Source of the DNA: Escallonia rubra
Lineage: Eukaryota > Streptophyta > Magnoliopsida > Escalloniales > Escalloniaceae
Direction: 5' to 3'
Length of the DNA: 64,000 bases
Assembly: GCA_033065855.1 (NCBI GenBank)
Contig: JAVXUO010002769.1
Location: 124,001-188,000, forward strand
The position numbers and the translations under genes were made by a program. The notes beneath the pieces are model-generated. The model ran no database searches. It saw only the letters and a program-made list of their open reading frames with translations, and had not been told where the DNA came from. This document shows, one piece after another, positions 33,651 through 44,529 of the stretch (position 1 is its first letter; every line of letters begins with the position of its first letter).

Positions 33651-33889
33651 TTTTTTTTATTTTTCAATTACCCAGACCTGTAATACAATTTTCAATTCTC
33701 AACAACAATGTGCAATAATCAATACAGAAAGAAATATATATAATCAATTATAAAAAAATATTTATTATAAAAAACACTCATATATGTACAAGCCGGGAAC
33801 CGGATACAACCGGTTAGGAGAGGGGAAAGAGTACAAGCCGGGCGCGGGGGGCAGGGGGGAAGCTAGGAACGGGCACGGGAAGAGGCTCA

Positions 33890-35495
33890 TCAGGGGTTGC
33901 CGAGTCCCGGATCTGGATCCTGCTGATCCGGGGCCGGCTCGGCCTGTCCAGCAGTGCCCTGCTCCCTGATCATCCTCACCACCACTGTAGCAATGCGCTG
34001 GATCTCCTCGTCGTCCAACTGAGGACGAGGAGCCGGTGTCTGTGGAGGGGCAGCAGGGGGTGAGGACGCTCCTATCACGGCACGAGCAGTCGTGCTAGGC
34101 AGGCCGCGTATGCGGCCTTTCGGCCGATTCACGACCTCCGGCGTATCCAGCCATCGCTTCAACCCCCAGTACTCGCAGCCGTACTAGTGGACGCTGATGG
34201 CTGTCCGGACTGCTGCTCGGACCCCCTTAGCTGTTCATACGAGGCCTGCAAAAATAGTGGTTTAACGATATGTTAGGGCATTAATTAACGAAACGGACAT
34301 TGAGGATAGAAAGAAAAAACATTAACAACTTAAATAAATTGACTCACATCGATCCGCCGGGCAATATCTGAAATATAGTCGCCCGCCCGGTGCGTCTCGT
34401 CCTTGTCCTTCTTCCGCACGTGCGTCTGAGTATAGGTCAGAGCTATGACCTCATCCTCCTCCAGATCCGGGTGCTCGACCGCGTTCATGTGTCGGACGAT
34501 GTCGTGTGGCACCGACCCCCCCGTGTGCGTCGGATCTCTGTTCTGTCTGTTCTCAGCCCCGCTCTTACTCTTGGCGTCCCAACCTGGATCCGCAGCCCAC
34601 CGATCTATCATCTCCCCCCATACACGGTGAGATATCCAATGTGGGGGATATCTCGTCATGTCCGTCATCGGGGCACCCGCGGGCAGCGCCTTCTTCGCCC
34701 GGTCCCGTGCATCGTGGAGCCATCGGCGGTAATTCTTGCCGATGTAGGCAAAGAAAGCCTGCTGCCCCAGTACCTGCTGCTGAGGCGTGTCAAACGTGAA
34801 CCCCTCCTGTAAGGCATTCAATAACACAAATTAACAACATAAAACAAACTGTAATTAAACATTTACTAACGCTGAAAAAAATACTTCACCGTACCAGCCA
34901 CTCCTCCCATAAGGCCTCCCTCGCAGCGGCATCCCAGTCCTTCCAGTACAGGCGTGGCTCGAAGAATCGGCCCTTCACAAGAACGCCGATCTTCGTCCTC
35001 GCCTGAGCCTCCAGGATCCTGCCAAAGAAGTAAATAAATAAATTAATACAGTTCAAATATAAATTAACAGCCCAAAATTTTAAATATAAGGCATGAGGTG
35101 ATATTTTTAGTACTTACAGGCCCTCATGCGTGAGCGTAACTCTCTGTTTACGCTGGGGGTCGATGCGTACCCCGCGTGTCGGACCACGGCCTCGTCGAGA
35201 TCCTACAAAACACAGACATTAATACAGTTCAAATATAAGGCTAGCGAAAATGTACGAAACACCGTTATCAACTATACCTGAGGTAGAACCCACGGAAGAT
35301 GGAGAATGCACGCGCGTGTGGGACGAATCGCGACGGCTGGGGCTGGGATGACGGCGACGGCTGGGGCTGGGGCCCCATCTGTTATCCGCGATCACTTTGT
35401 TCCTCGTCATCAGTAGGCAATGACGAGGTGGGACCCACCGGGGAGGAAGCAACTTGGCGTCCAGCCCGGCCACGAATAGCCCGTATCCTATCCAT
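33890..35495 (-). pseudogene. Second CACTA gene, Transposase_24-type (TNPA-like), multi-exon
   Basis: Exons inferred from GT-AG sites and family pattern: 35495-35278, 35202-35118, 35018-34895, 34806-34348, and 34245 to about 33890. Seen: GRGPTRGVRIDPQRK (exon 2), VLVKGRFFEPRLYWKDW (exon 3), RDPTHTGGSVPHD and LTYTQTHVRKKDKDE (exon 4), and RWLDTPEVVNRPKGRIRGLP (exon 5). The HTGGS and TH segments are typical of the Ptta/En/Spm plant transposase family (PF03004), the putative DNA-binding partner of TNP2. Exon 1 has a frame change relative to the ATG at 35495 (a TAA interrupts that frame near 35384). Exon 5 changes frame at about 34165-34190. The exon joins are inference. Confidence 0.72.
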
Positions 35496-35676
35496 ATCTG
35501 ACTTCATATAGATAAATTACAAAGACATTAACACGTTAAAAAAAATAATTTGGCAAAAATCATCATCGGCACAATAGCTATATATATACATATGAACGGA
35601 TGTGCAAAAACACATCATTAAACACCAAGTTCTAAAGGCCTACTACATTTCTCCCGTGATGTTACAACATTACAAG

Positions 35677-38600
35677 TCAATCATTTTCAGTTTGCGAATC
35701 ATCTTCATCACTTTCCTCGTCGTCCTCTTCTTCGTGGGACTCGTCGTCCTCTTCATCTTCTAATTCATCCTCTTCATCAGTAGACTCGGTCACATCATCT
35801 CCAACACTTTCCACGTCTTCCGCGTCATCATCTACGACTTCTTCTCCTACAAGAAGTGTTGTTGGAAGAGGAAGATCGTCCTCCTCGTTGTTGACCTCAA
35901 CAGGGAACAAGACACGTGGTTGGTCGGCTTGAAAGGAGTCTAGCTCACTGTCATATGTCACGGGCAATTTCTTGGACTTGATAGTTGTATACCAATGAGA
36001 TTTGGGATTGGCGACGTCCTCCGCGTAAAAGACTTGTACAGCTTGACTAGCAAACACAAAGGGCTCGTCTGATGCAAGTCTTGACTTGACATTGACATCT
36101 ACAATCCCTTGAGAGCTAACACGGATTCCTCTACTGCATGTGACATCGAACCACGTACACTTGAACATTACCAGGCGGTTTTGGGAACCCAGATATGTTA
36201 GCTCAACAATCTCATCTAGCTCTCCGTAAAAATCCATGCAATTCTCGGCATAACAGTCGCCGTTGACCAAGACTCCACTGTTTTGGGTTTGTTTTGTTCG
36301 GTCATCATCTTTTACGTTAAACCTAAACCCGTTGATGATATAGCCTCCGTAACAGGATGTTTGTTTGTTAGGGCCTTCGGCTAGTAATTTCAAGCAGGAG
36401 GCCACTGGTCTATCCATTGACTGAACCTATTGTAGATGACGGTAAAAATTAAGGATAAATCAGTATACTAATTGGCCACAGAACTGTATATAACACATAA
36501 TATAATTTCGTTAAACAATCTTACACGGATTTTGAACCACTGTACAAATTGTGATTTCCGATGAGATTCAAGTCCAGCGGGATCAGTGATTAAAGATTCC
36601 GCATCGAACTCACTGCAAACCAATATAGTTGACTCGCTTAACACACACTTTCAATTATGTACAGCAATGTAAGTGAATTAAGAATTTAACTTACTCAACG
36701 AATGCCGAAACTTCATCGCAATTTAGAAGGGCATATATTGTTGCAGCACTGTACTCTTCATCCGTTAGCCATCGAGTATACGTTCGGCCGAACGGACTAC
36801 CTGACTGCTTGAATATTGACAATTGCCCTTCCAAATTTGTGCTTGCTCCGGGTCATTTCGGCCTAGTTGATTTAACCTTGTACCAACATCAGGCCCGAAA
36901 TATTGACTACAAAAGTTTACAAGTTCTTCCATTACGTAAGCCTCCGCAATTGAGCCCTCAACCCGAGCCTTATTACGGACTTTTTTCTTTAAATGGAACA
37001 TGAACCTAGAAGTTTAGCGAATCGAGTTAGGTGGAATATCAATGATAACAGATGTCGCATTAAGTGTAAACGAACAACTGTAACAATTTAAGGATTACCT
37101 CTCGAAGGGATACATCCACCGATATTGCACGGGTCCACCCATCTTAGCTTCATATGCCAAGTGAACAGGCAGATGCTCCATTGAATCAAAGAACGAAGGT
37201 GGGAAGATTTTCTCCAGCTTGCAAATCGTCACCACAATGTTCTTCTCAAGCACTTCCATGTTACTCACCCGGATCGTAGAAGAGCATATATCTCGAAAGA
37301 AATGAGATAATTCAGTCAAAGTCTCGCAAACAACCCGTGGCAACAGTCCCCGGAAGGCAATAGGAATGAATCTCTCCATGAATACGTGGCAGTCATGACT
37401 CTTCATCCCTTGGAACTTGCATTCCGATACATTGCAACAACGAGATATGTTGGACGCAAACCCATCCGGAAGCTTCAAATTCTTAACCCACTGACAGACC
37501 TTCTCCACTTGTTTCTTGTCTAGACAGTAAGGTGCTTTCGGAAGTATGGTCCTCCCACTGACTGTCCGAGGATGCAATTCACGGCGTACACCCAACTGTT
37601 GTAGATCCCTTCTCGCTTTAAGGTGATCTTTCGATTTGCCCTTGACATTCATCACTGTGTTGAACACATTATCAAAAACGTTCTTCTCAATATGCATCAC
37701 ATCCATGTTGTTTCGGATAACGAGCGTCCTCCAGTAGGCTAACTCCCAGAAGATACAAAATTTTCTCCAGTTGCGCTCTTTCCCGAACCCTGCAATCTTC
37801 TGATCCGGCACACCCTTACCGTGTGGTATGTCAGTATCAAGTGCCTCCAGGTGTGAGAGTACTTCTTCACCAGATGGGTAGTCCAGTGTGACAACCTCAC
37901 GCTCGATTGTCCCGTCAAATTTATCCTTCTGCCTACGAAACTGATGGCCCGGTGGCAAAAGCTTACGGTGACATCCGAACCACGAGGCCTTTCCGCCGTG
38001 CTTTAACGTATGACCGGGGTTCACGCCCATACAAGCAGGGCATGCTAGCTTCCCATGTGTGCTCCAGCCACACGTCATTCCCAATGCGGGGAAATCATGT
38101 ATAGTCCACATCAAAGCAGCCCTCATCTGAAAATTTTGTTTAAGGGATGCATCATATGTTTCGACTCCATGATTCCATAACTGTTTTAACTCATCAATCA
38201 ACGGCCTTAAATACACATCTATGTCCTTACCGGGGCTCTTCGGCCCCGGAATAAGCAACGAAAAGAACATATACGGCTTCTTCATGCACATGCCTGGTGG
38301 AAGGTTGTAAGGGACAATAATAACAGGCCAACAGGAGTAAGGCGTGGTAGACTGACCGAAAGGGTTGAACCCATCGGTTGCCAGACCAAGTCTAACATTC
38401 CGAACTTCCTGAGCAAAGACTGGATGCCTGCGGTCAAACTCCTTCCACGCCTCTCCATCAGCTGGGTGTGTCAGCACATCGGCATCGTTGCTGCGAGTCT
38501 CACGGTGAGCCCTCATATGTTCAGCCGTATTGGAGGAGTAGTACATTCTCTGAAGCCGTGGTGTGATCGGGAAATATCGCAATATCTTCCATGCAATGTT

Positions 38601-39332
38601 TTTCTTCTTCCCTTTGTCCGGTTTGTACCTCGAATGATCACATACTGGACACCGTGACAAATCCTTATTCTCTTTCCAAAATAACACACAATCGTTATTG
38701 CACGCATCTATCCGGTCATAGCTCAACCCAAGTTTCCTCATCATCTTCTTCGCGTCATAGTACGACGGCGGTAGCTTTTCACTTTCGGGCAGTATTTCTT
38801 TGATTAAGGTAACAAACTCGTTAAAACCTTTCTCACTCAGCCCGTGGTCTGATTTCAACTGTAATAACCTACTAACCGCAGACAGCCGTGTGTGTTTCGG
38901 AGCTCCATCCCACAGCGGCTCTTCCGCAGCTCTCAACAACTCATAAAACTGATGAGCCCCCTCGTTCGGCGGTTGTGGACTGTCGTCACCCCAGTCAACA
39001 TTAGCATGCCCAGCATCCATAATCATATCTCGGTAATCATATCGTGCCTCCTCCCTAACTTCAGTTTGACTAGTCGGGTTGGACGACAATACTATCGTTT
39101 CCCCGTGCTGCGTCCACCTTGTGTATCCACCCATAAAACCGTACCGACGAAGATGCCATTTTACTTCAATTCTTTTTCTCCAGTGCAACAACTCACATCT
39201 ACCGCACGGACACCTTATCTTATCAAGGTCAACATGTGCAGGATGCGCATAAGCGAAGTCGAGAAATTCGTCAACGCGACACTCAAAATCTTCAGCATTC
39301 TTCCTTTTCATCCAACTTCGATCGACTGACAT
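35677..39332 (-). CDS. TNP2-type CACTA transposase, four exons, one frameshift
   Basis: Catalyses excision and insertion of the CACTA element. Exons: 39332-37099, 37005-36695, 36612-36525, 36420-35677, all GT-AG with matching phases. Domains: a Transpos_assoc-type N-terminus with CPCGRC (residues 41-46), a tnp2 core with ATDGFNPFG (Asp about 320), KDIDVYL (Asp about 370/372) and MWTIHDFPALGMTCGWST (about 408), a DUF4218 region (ERFIPIAFRGLLP), and then exons 2-4 with TDEEYSAATIYALLNCDEV and a DUF4216 C-terminus (FKCTWFDVT, PFVFASQAVQVFY) ending in a long acidic tail. Exon 2 has a net loss of one base at about 36830-36850. Without it the model gives about 1125 residues. As written the protein would stop after exon 2's first half. 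Could be a sequencing error; otherwise a very recent pseudogene. Confidence 0.9.
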
Positions 39333-40029
39333 GACGACTGAATTATCGTACTGTATACCACCTTCAATTATGACCAGTGATTAGGCATTGCCGATGTAAA
39401 TATGAATGCATGAATGTTACAACATGTCTACATATTTCCCCTCCACTCTTCAACAGGTAGTGGTCCTATCCCATTCAGAAAAGCACATGTTTATAAAACA
39501 GTTTTTAACTCATGCTTAGTCCCATGTCTGTGAAAAATTCGGCAGCACCTCCCCGCATTTCTCCAAGTACACGACATCGATTAGGTGTTCTAACATTCAT
39601 CTAACCTTGCTCAAGAAGGTTTGACGGATGTTAGAAAACCAGATCTGTATGCACCCGGAGAAACACACGAGAACGTGTACCAAATATCCACGACATAGAA
39701 CACAAAGCATGAGTCAAAACACTGTTTTATAAACAATTAGCTTTTCCAAATTGTCCAAACTGGACATCCAAAGGCTCATTACAAAGCATTACTTTGTAAT
39801 GAGTACCTTTGAACGGGAACTAAGGGTTTCTATGCATGCATGCGTTCAGAAATTGATAACATATGCAAGAATCTTTCCGAAATATCAAAACTGCAGAAAG
39901 ATCGTTACATATGTTACCAATTCCACATTAAATAGAATTCGTTGGCAACGAGTTGAACCATCTCGTTGCCAATGGACTTCTCAAAACAACAACTAATATA
40001 AAGAAGGCAGGGTTTGTAAACAACGAGTA
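39333..40029. other. Promoter side of the CACTA transposase gene
   Basis: AT-rich non-coding DNA upstream of the TNP2 start at 39332. No TATA box was assigned with confidence. No gene in it. Confidence 0.45.
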
Positions 40030-40960
40030 ATTGAACCTTCTCTGGGCAATATGGAGTAATTATGGGAAGGACAAGGGCTAATTAGGGCTAACTGTGTTAT
40101 TAGGGTTAATTACGAGTATTAATTATAGCTAATTAGGGTTGATTAGGACTAATTAGGGTTATTTAGTCCTAATTAGGGTTTAATTGTGCCGAGTAGTGCT
40201 GATTAGTCCTAATTAGGCTTAATTGGGTTATGTTAGGGCTAATTCATGTTAATGAGGGCTAGTTTGGCCTAATTATAGCTAATTAGGGTTGATTAGGACT
40301 AATTAGGGTTATTTAGTCCTAATTAGGGTTTAATTGTGCCGAGTAGTGCTGATTAGTCCTAATTAAGGCTAATTAGGCTTAATTGGGTTATGTTAGGGCT
40401 AATTACTGTTAATTGGTTATATTAGGTTGAATCGGGGTTCATTACAATTAATTGGTTCAGTTAGGGTTAATCAGGTTTAATTAGGGTTACACGAGGTTAA
40501 TTACTGTTAATTGGTTAGATTAGGGATAATTACGGTTTGATTAGGAATAATTGGGAACAAATTAAGGATAGTTAGGGTTTATCCGGGCTAGTTATGCTTT
40601 AATTAGGGTTTAGGGTTTAAGGTTAACCGGTTCAAACATGTTTAATCGGAGCTAATTACGGTTAATTGGTTCAATTAGGGCTAATCAGGGCTAATTAGGG
40701 TTTATTGGTTCAATTAGGGTAAATCGGGATTAATTAGGGCTTATTGGTTAGATTAGGTTGAATCGGGGTTCATTACAATTAATTGGTTCAGTTAGGGTTA
40801 ATCAGGTTTAATTGGGGTTAATTCGTTCAATTAGGGTTACGCGGGGTTAATTACTGTTAATTGGTTAGATTAGGGATAATTACGGTTTGATTAGGGTTAA
40901 TTTGGTTCAATTAGGGTTACTTGGGAACAAATTAGGGATAATTAGGGTTTAATCGTTACA
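40030..40960. repeat. Degenerate (T/C)TAATTAGGG array inside the CACTA element
   Basis: Around 900 bases built of variants of AATTAGGGTTAATTAGGGCT, including a near-perfect duplicated block of about 120 bases (about 40130-40240 and 40265-40380, starting TATAGCTAATTAGGG). Some words equal the plant telomere unit TTTAGGG, but the array as a whole does not keep a 7-bp period. Confidence 0.8.
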
Positions 40961-41225
40961 ATTACATTACAACAAATTAAATACAATACAATACACTACA
41001 AAAAATTAAATTTAATTACATTACAACAAATTAAATTCAATTACATTATAGCAAATCAAATACAATTACATTACAATAGATTAAATACAATTACATTATA
41101 ACAATAGATTTAATGCGATAAATAATTTCTAGCATACAATTACATTATAACAACAGATTAATTTCTAGCATACAATTACATTATAACAACAGATTAATTC
41201 AATATGATAAATAATTTCTAACCGG
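40961..41225. repeat. ATTACATTACAACAAATTAAATACA repeats
   Basis: AT-rich tandem-like words TACAATTACATTATAACAA repeat about eight times, following the TAATTAGGG array. Part of the CACTA interior. Confidence 0.75.
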
Positions 41226-41453
41226 GAAAAAAAGTGAGTTCAGGCAGTGGTGGTACGAGGCGGATGACGACAGTGGCGCACAGAAGGCAGTGGCAGAGGG
41301 TGGTGGTGCGGCGGAGGGGGACGAACTGTGGCGATGGTGGTGCGACTGTGAGGTGGCTGGGGCAGTAGTGGGGTAGCTGCAGGGCGGCGAGGTGGCAATG
41401 GGGACGGCAGATCTGAGGGGAGAGGGAAGGGCGGTGTGGTGGTGGCGGGGGGG

Positions 41454-41630
41454 CCTGTCGCCGGCGTGGGGGGCTGGTGGGGAGGGACGGAGGCGGGGGC
41501 CTGTCGCCGGCGTGGGGGGCTGGTGGGGAGGGACGGAGGCGGGGGCCTGTCGCCGGCGTGGGGGCTGGTGGGGAGGGACGGAGGCGGGGGCCTGTCGCCG
41601 GCGTGGGGGGCTAGTGGGGAGGAAAGACGG
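41454..41630. repeat. 46-bp GC-rich tandem repeat, four copies
   Basis: The unit CCTGTCGCCGGCGTGGGG begins at 41454, 41500, 41546 and 41591. The open frames across it (41392-41699) follow from the repeat and are not called as genes. It lies between the AT-rich interior and the right subterminal repeats of the CACTA element. Confidence 0.92.
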
Positions 41631-41674
41631 GGAGAGAGAGAGAGAGAGAAATCTGGGTATTTAAGAACACATTT

Positions 41675-41905
41675 AGCGACGGACTTGTCCCGTCGCTAAA
41701 GATCCGTCGGTAAAACCATTTAGCGACGGTTTATACCGTCGTTAAAAGACCGTCGTTAAACGTCCGTCGGGAATGGTTTTACCGACGGATTAGTTCGTCG
41801 GTAAAATATTTTTTTGGACAACGTTTTTACCCACGGAAATTCCGTCGCTGAAAACACCTTTAGCAACGGAAGTCGTTCCGTCGCTAAAAGTCCGTCGCTA
41901 AAACC
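41675..41905. repeat. CACTA subterminal repeats, right
   Basis: TTTAGCGACGG and CCGTCGCTAAA words in both orientations, matching the left subterminal region at 33300-33640. Confidence 0.85.
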
Positions 41906-41921
41906 CTTTTTTCTTGTAGTG

Positions 41922-42012
41922 ACTAGCCCCCGACTAGTCCATCAAGGCGCACTAGCCACCGACTAGTCCATCAAGGCACTAGCCCCCGACTAGTCCATCA
42001 AGGCACTAGCCA
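41922..42012. repeat. 26-bp minisatellite, right part
   Basis: Three to four further copies of CCGACTAGTCCATCAAGGC, continuing the array at 33030-33274 beyond the CACTA element. One copy has a two-base insertion (GGCGCACTAG). Confidence 0.92.
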
Positions 42013-44076
42013 TGTCAATGTATAGAATGACAACAATTCGATAATACAACATGTTATTCAATGCTCGATGGGTAATAGATAATGAGCATCGATAAGAGTT
42101 CCCATAAACGTTTTAGCGCTCAATGAAAGGTTTTCAAGGCAAGTAATGCAACTTGTATTAATATTATAGAGTCCAAACGAATGGCGATGACAAATCCAAA
42201 TAACATGCGATTATCAATTTTGCTCAGCATGTCATAACAGGCGAGCATCACAAGATTTCTAAATAACCGATTTAGGTTCAATATCGGGATTTTCTGGGCA
42301 ATAACATGCTGATAGCAATACACAATTCAGAGTTAGGCATTAGCCATAAGTAAATCAATGAGTACTTACGAGTATGAGTTATCAAAATAAGGGTTCGGAC
42401 GAAAGTTCTTACCCAGGGTTCAGATAGAATCCCTTACCTGGATCTGCAGCTAAACTATCTAACCGGAAGTCTTTAACGTTAACCTAAACGAAATAATCGA
42501 ACCATTAGAACACAGACCATAACAAAATATTATAACTTGATACAGACTCACGCATACTCCCAAAATGAACCTCCCCTCACCGGGTATGTAAAATTACCAA
42601 AATGCCCCTCTCAGACTTAAATTACCAAAATGGTCTTCCCATAAGTAGAATCACTGAAATAAGCTTCCCATACGTAAATTTATGCAAAAATACCTTTCTT
42701 ATGTCCAATTACCAAAATACCCCCTTCGGGGTGGCAAATTACCAAAATGCCCCTGGGGGTTTCCGGCACCGAAAAAATCCCAAAAACATCTTTAAATGCT
42801 ATTTTAAGCATCCTCATATAATTTATGGCCTAGAAAGTATCTTAGAGAATTTTCATCCGAAAATTCCGAACCGGTGTCCGGATCGAGCGCTAAAAAGCCA
42901 GTTTCAGAAAAAATACCTATCGGCCTCAGAATGATCTGAAATTTCAGAATATTAAACATATCAGTAGAATAAGGTTTTCATAAAATTTTCAGATTAAAAT
43001 TGTTTGGTTTGCTATGCTAAATAAATTCAGAACTTCTTATGATCGATACTGTAATTTAACGTTCTTCGCGGATACCAAAAATTCCCAAAACATTTCAGAG
43101 GGTACGTTTCGTAAAAATAACTGGGGTCACTGTTTTGAAATTTGTCCAAATAGATCTCTAAACATATTTTAAAAATTCGTAAAGAACTGCTGGGATAAAT
43201 TTATCTTTAGCGACACTTTTGAGTTCCAATAATTGAAACCCAGCTCCACTACTGTTCATCATCCCTGTTCGGCAGCCCACTTCTCCCAGTTACATACACA
43301 ATTATACACACATACACGCACCTGAATATATATACACTCACTCTCAACACCAGAACACACACTGCCACCCACGCAAGCACACTGGAAACCCTCAATTCCA
43401 GTATTATCTTCGTAACACACAGAAACCCACGACTTATTTAGATGATCACCGTATACACACAGCTACACCCACGGCAGCCATGAACACCCAATACAACACA
43501 CAGTATTCTCAAGGTACACACATTAAGACACACTAATTTAAACACAGTAAAGGGCAAGAATTGCCTTTGCGAATTGGATTGGATTTCGCACTTCCCTCCT
43601 GTTTTCGCTTCTTCCCGCACCCCTGCTACTGCTCTGTCTTGCTTCTTTTTCTCTGTTCTTTTCATTCTTTCCCTTCTTCCTCTGTTTCGTTTCTCCGTTT
43701 ACTGTTTCTTCTTCTGTTTCTTTTTTTTTCCTTCTTTCTTTTCTTTTCACCCGAGATTCATTTATCTTCGATTCAATATTTTACTATTTAATTAGCTTAG
43801 TCATTGCAAGCTAGTAGGCGGTGGCAAGACTCTAAGAAAATGGTTTTTAAATTATTTTCATAAAATTGCAAAATAGTCCCTCAAGTTTCCAAAATTACGA
43901 AACTGCCCCCAAAATTTCAAAAATTATATTTTTGCCCCAAAATCTTTTTTAAGATCTTATGCACTGCAAATACCCGAGCATTGCTCAAATTTAACGCCCA
44001 TTTATTATTATTATTATTATTATTATTGGAGCTCAGATAGTTACTTTAACCGGCTCTCGAAGTTCGGAATATTACA

Positions 44077-44529
44077 AGTTGTACATGCTTTAGATCCAAA
44101 AGTTTTCTTTTAAGTCATACTTCTCATTCAAATCCGCCCACCTAGCCTCAAGATCTTCAATAGTATGACTTTTGGTCCGGTTGGTGTGGGCTTCATGAAA
44201 GTCATCGTAATGAGATCGTAGGGGTCATAGATGCTCCATAACGTGCTTCCTGATGTGCCATGAGTAAAAACGATGCGGAGTAATTGAAAACACTTTTGCA
44301 ATTGCATTTCCTATATCTCCATCTTGGTCTGTGATGATTGCAGCTGGGGGCCTCTCAAACATGCATTGCAAAAAATGCTCAAACAACCTCATAAATGTTG
44401 CCTATGTCTCATCCTCTAACAATGCAACTCCAAACAATATATAGAGTGCCTATGGTGATTGACTCCAAAAAATGGAGCAAATGGAATCCTAATTTTGCTA
44501 GTCATGCAAGTCATATCAAATACAATAAT
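44077..44529 (-). pseudogene. FAR1-like pseudogene, middle part (MULE transposase domain)
   Basis: The minus-strand reading from 44529 down matches the MULE-type core of FAR1 proteins: FDMTCMTSKIRIPFAPFFGVNHH at the start (about 44515-44445), then an ITDQD-like segment (at about 44335 the plus strand reads TTGGTCTGTGATGATTG), and the WAD-LNEKYDLKEN stretch near 44140-44100. Frames change several times. It is followed across the solo LTR by the 3' part at 32131-30927. The 5' part (FAR1 DNA-binding domain) is not seen beyond 44530, where element C begins. Confidence 0.75.

Larger units (their letters stand above)
33275..41921 (-). mobile_element. CACTA (En/Spm) transposon, complete ends, 8.6 kb
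   Basis: Ends CACTACAAGAAAA (33275) and TTTTTTCTTGTAGTG (ending 41921) are inverted repeats, flanked by ACT on both sides (33272-33274, 41922-41924), the 3-bp duplication of CACTA elements. Subterminal arrays of GCGACGGA / TCCGTCGCTAAA lie at 33300-33640 and 41675-41905. Two gene blocks lie on the minus strand: a TNP2-type transposase (35677-39332) and a second plant-transposase-type gene (33890-35495). It inserted into a minisatellite of solo LTR D. The ends look intact, so this is potentially a young copy, but both genes carry frameshifts. Confidence 0.95.
32137..44076 (+). mobile_element. Solo LTR D, containing a nested CACTA transposon
   Basis: Begins TGTAACGACC, ends GAATATTACA, and is flanked on both sides by AGTTG (32132-32136 and 44077-44081), a perfect 5-bp target duplication. 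Subtracting the CACTA element leaves about 3.3 kb with no gag-pol, which fits a solo LTR of a long-LTR Ty3/gypsy family. It carries a block with GTGAGCTTTTGAGAGCTC (about 32489), also present at about 58562 in element B. It also has a 26-bp minisatellite, a series of ATTACCAAAATGCCCC phrases (42590-42760), C/T-rich sequence (43600-43750) and (ATT)n (44005-44030). It interrupts the FAR1-like pseudogene. Confidence 0.85.

Noticed and set aside
34390-34812. Plus-strand ORFs of 97-140 codons
   Set aside because: Antisense shadows of exon 4 of the second CACTA gene.
35219-35473. A start codon at 35473 for the second CACTA gene
   Set aside because: The codon is GTG, not ATG. The frame is right for the downstream exon, but the true start is probably the ATG at 35495 with a frame change.
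38892-39329. 145-codon plus-strand ORF
   Set aside because: Antisense shadow of the TNP2 transposase N-terminus.
40030-40960. Telomeric repeat array
   Set aside because: TTTAGGG words occur but there is no steady 7-bp period. The block lies inside a bounded CACTA element.
41392-41699. Overlapping Gly/Arg-rich ORFs
   Set aside because: Generated by the 46-bp repeat; no start context or domain.
43561-43795. Phe/Ser/Leu-rich ORFs on the plus strand
   Set aside because: Read through a pyrimidine-rich tract of the solo LTR; no signal or domain beyond composition.
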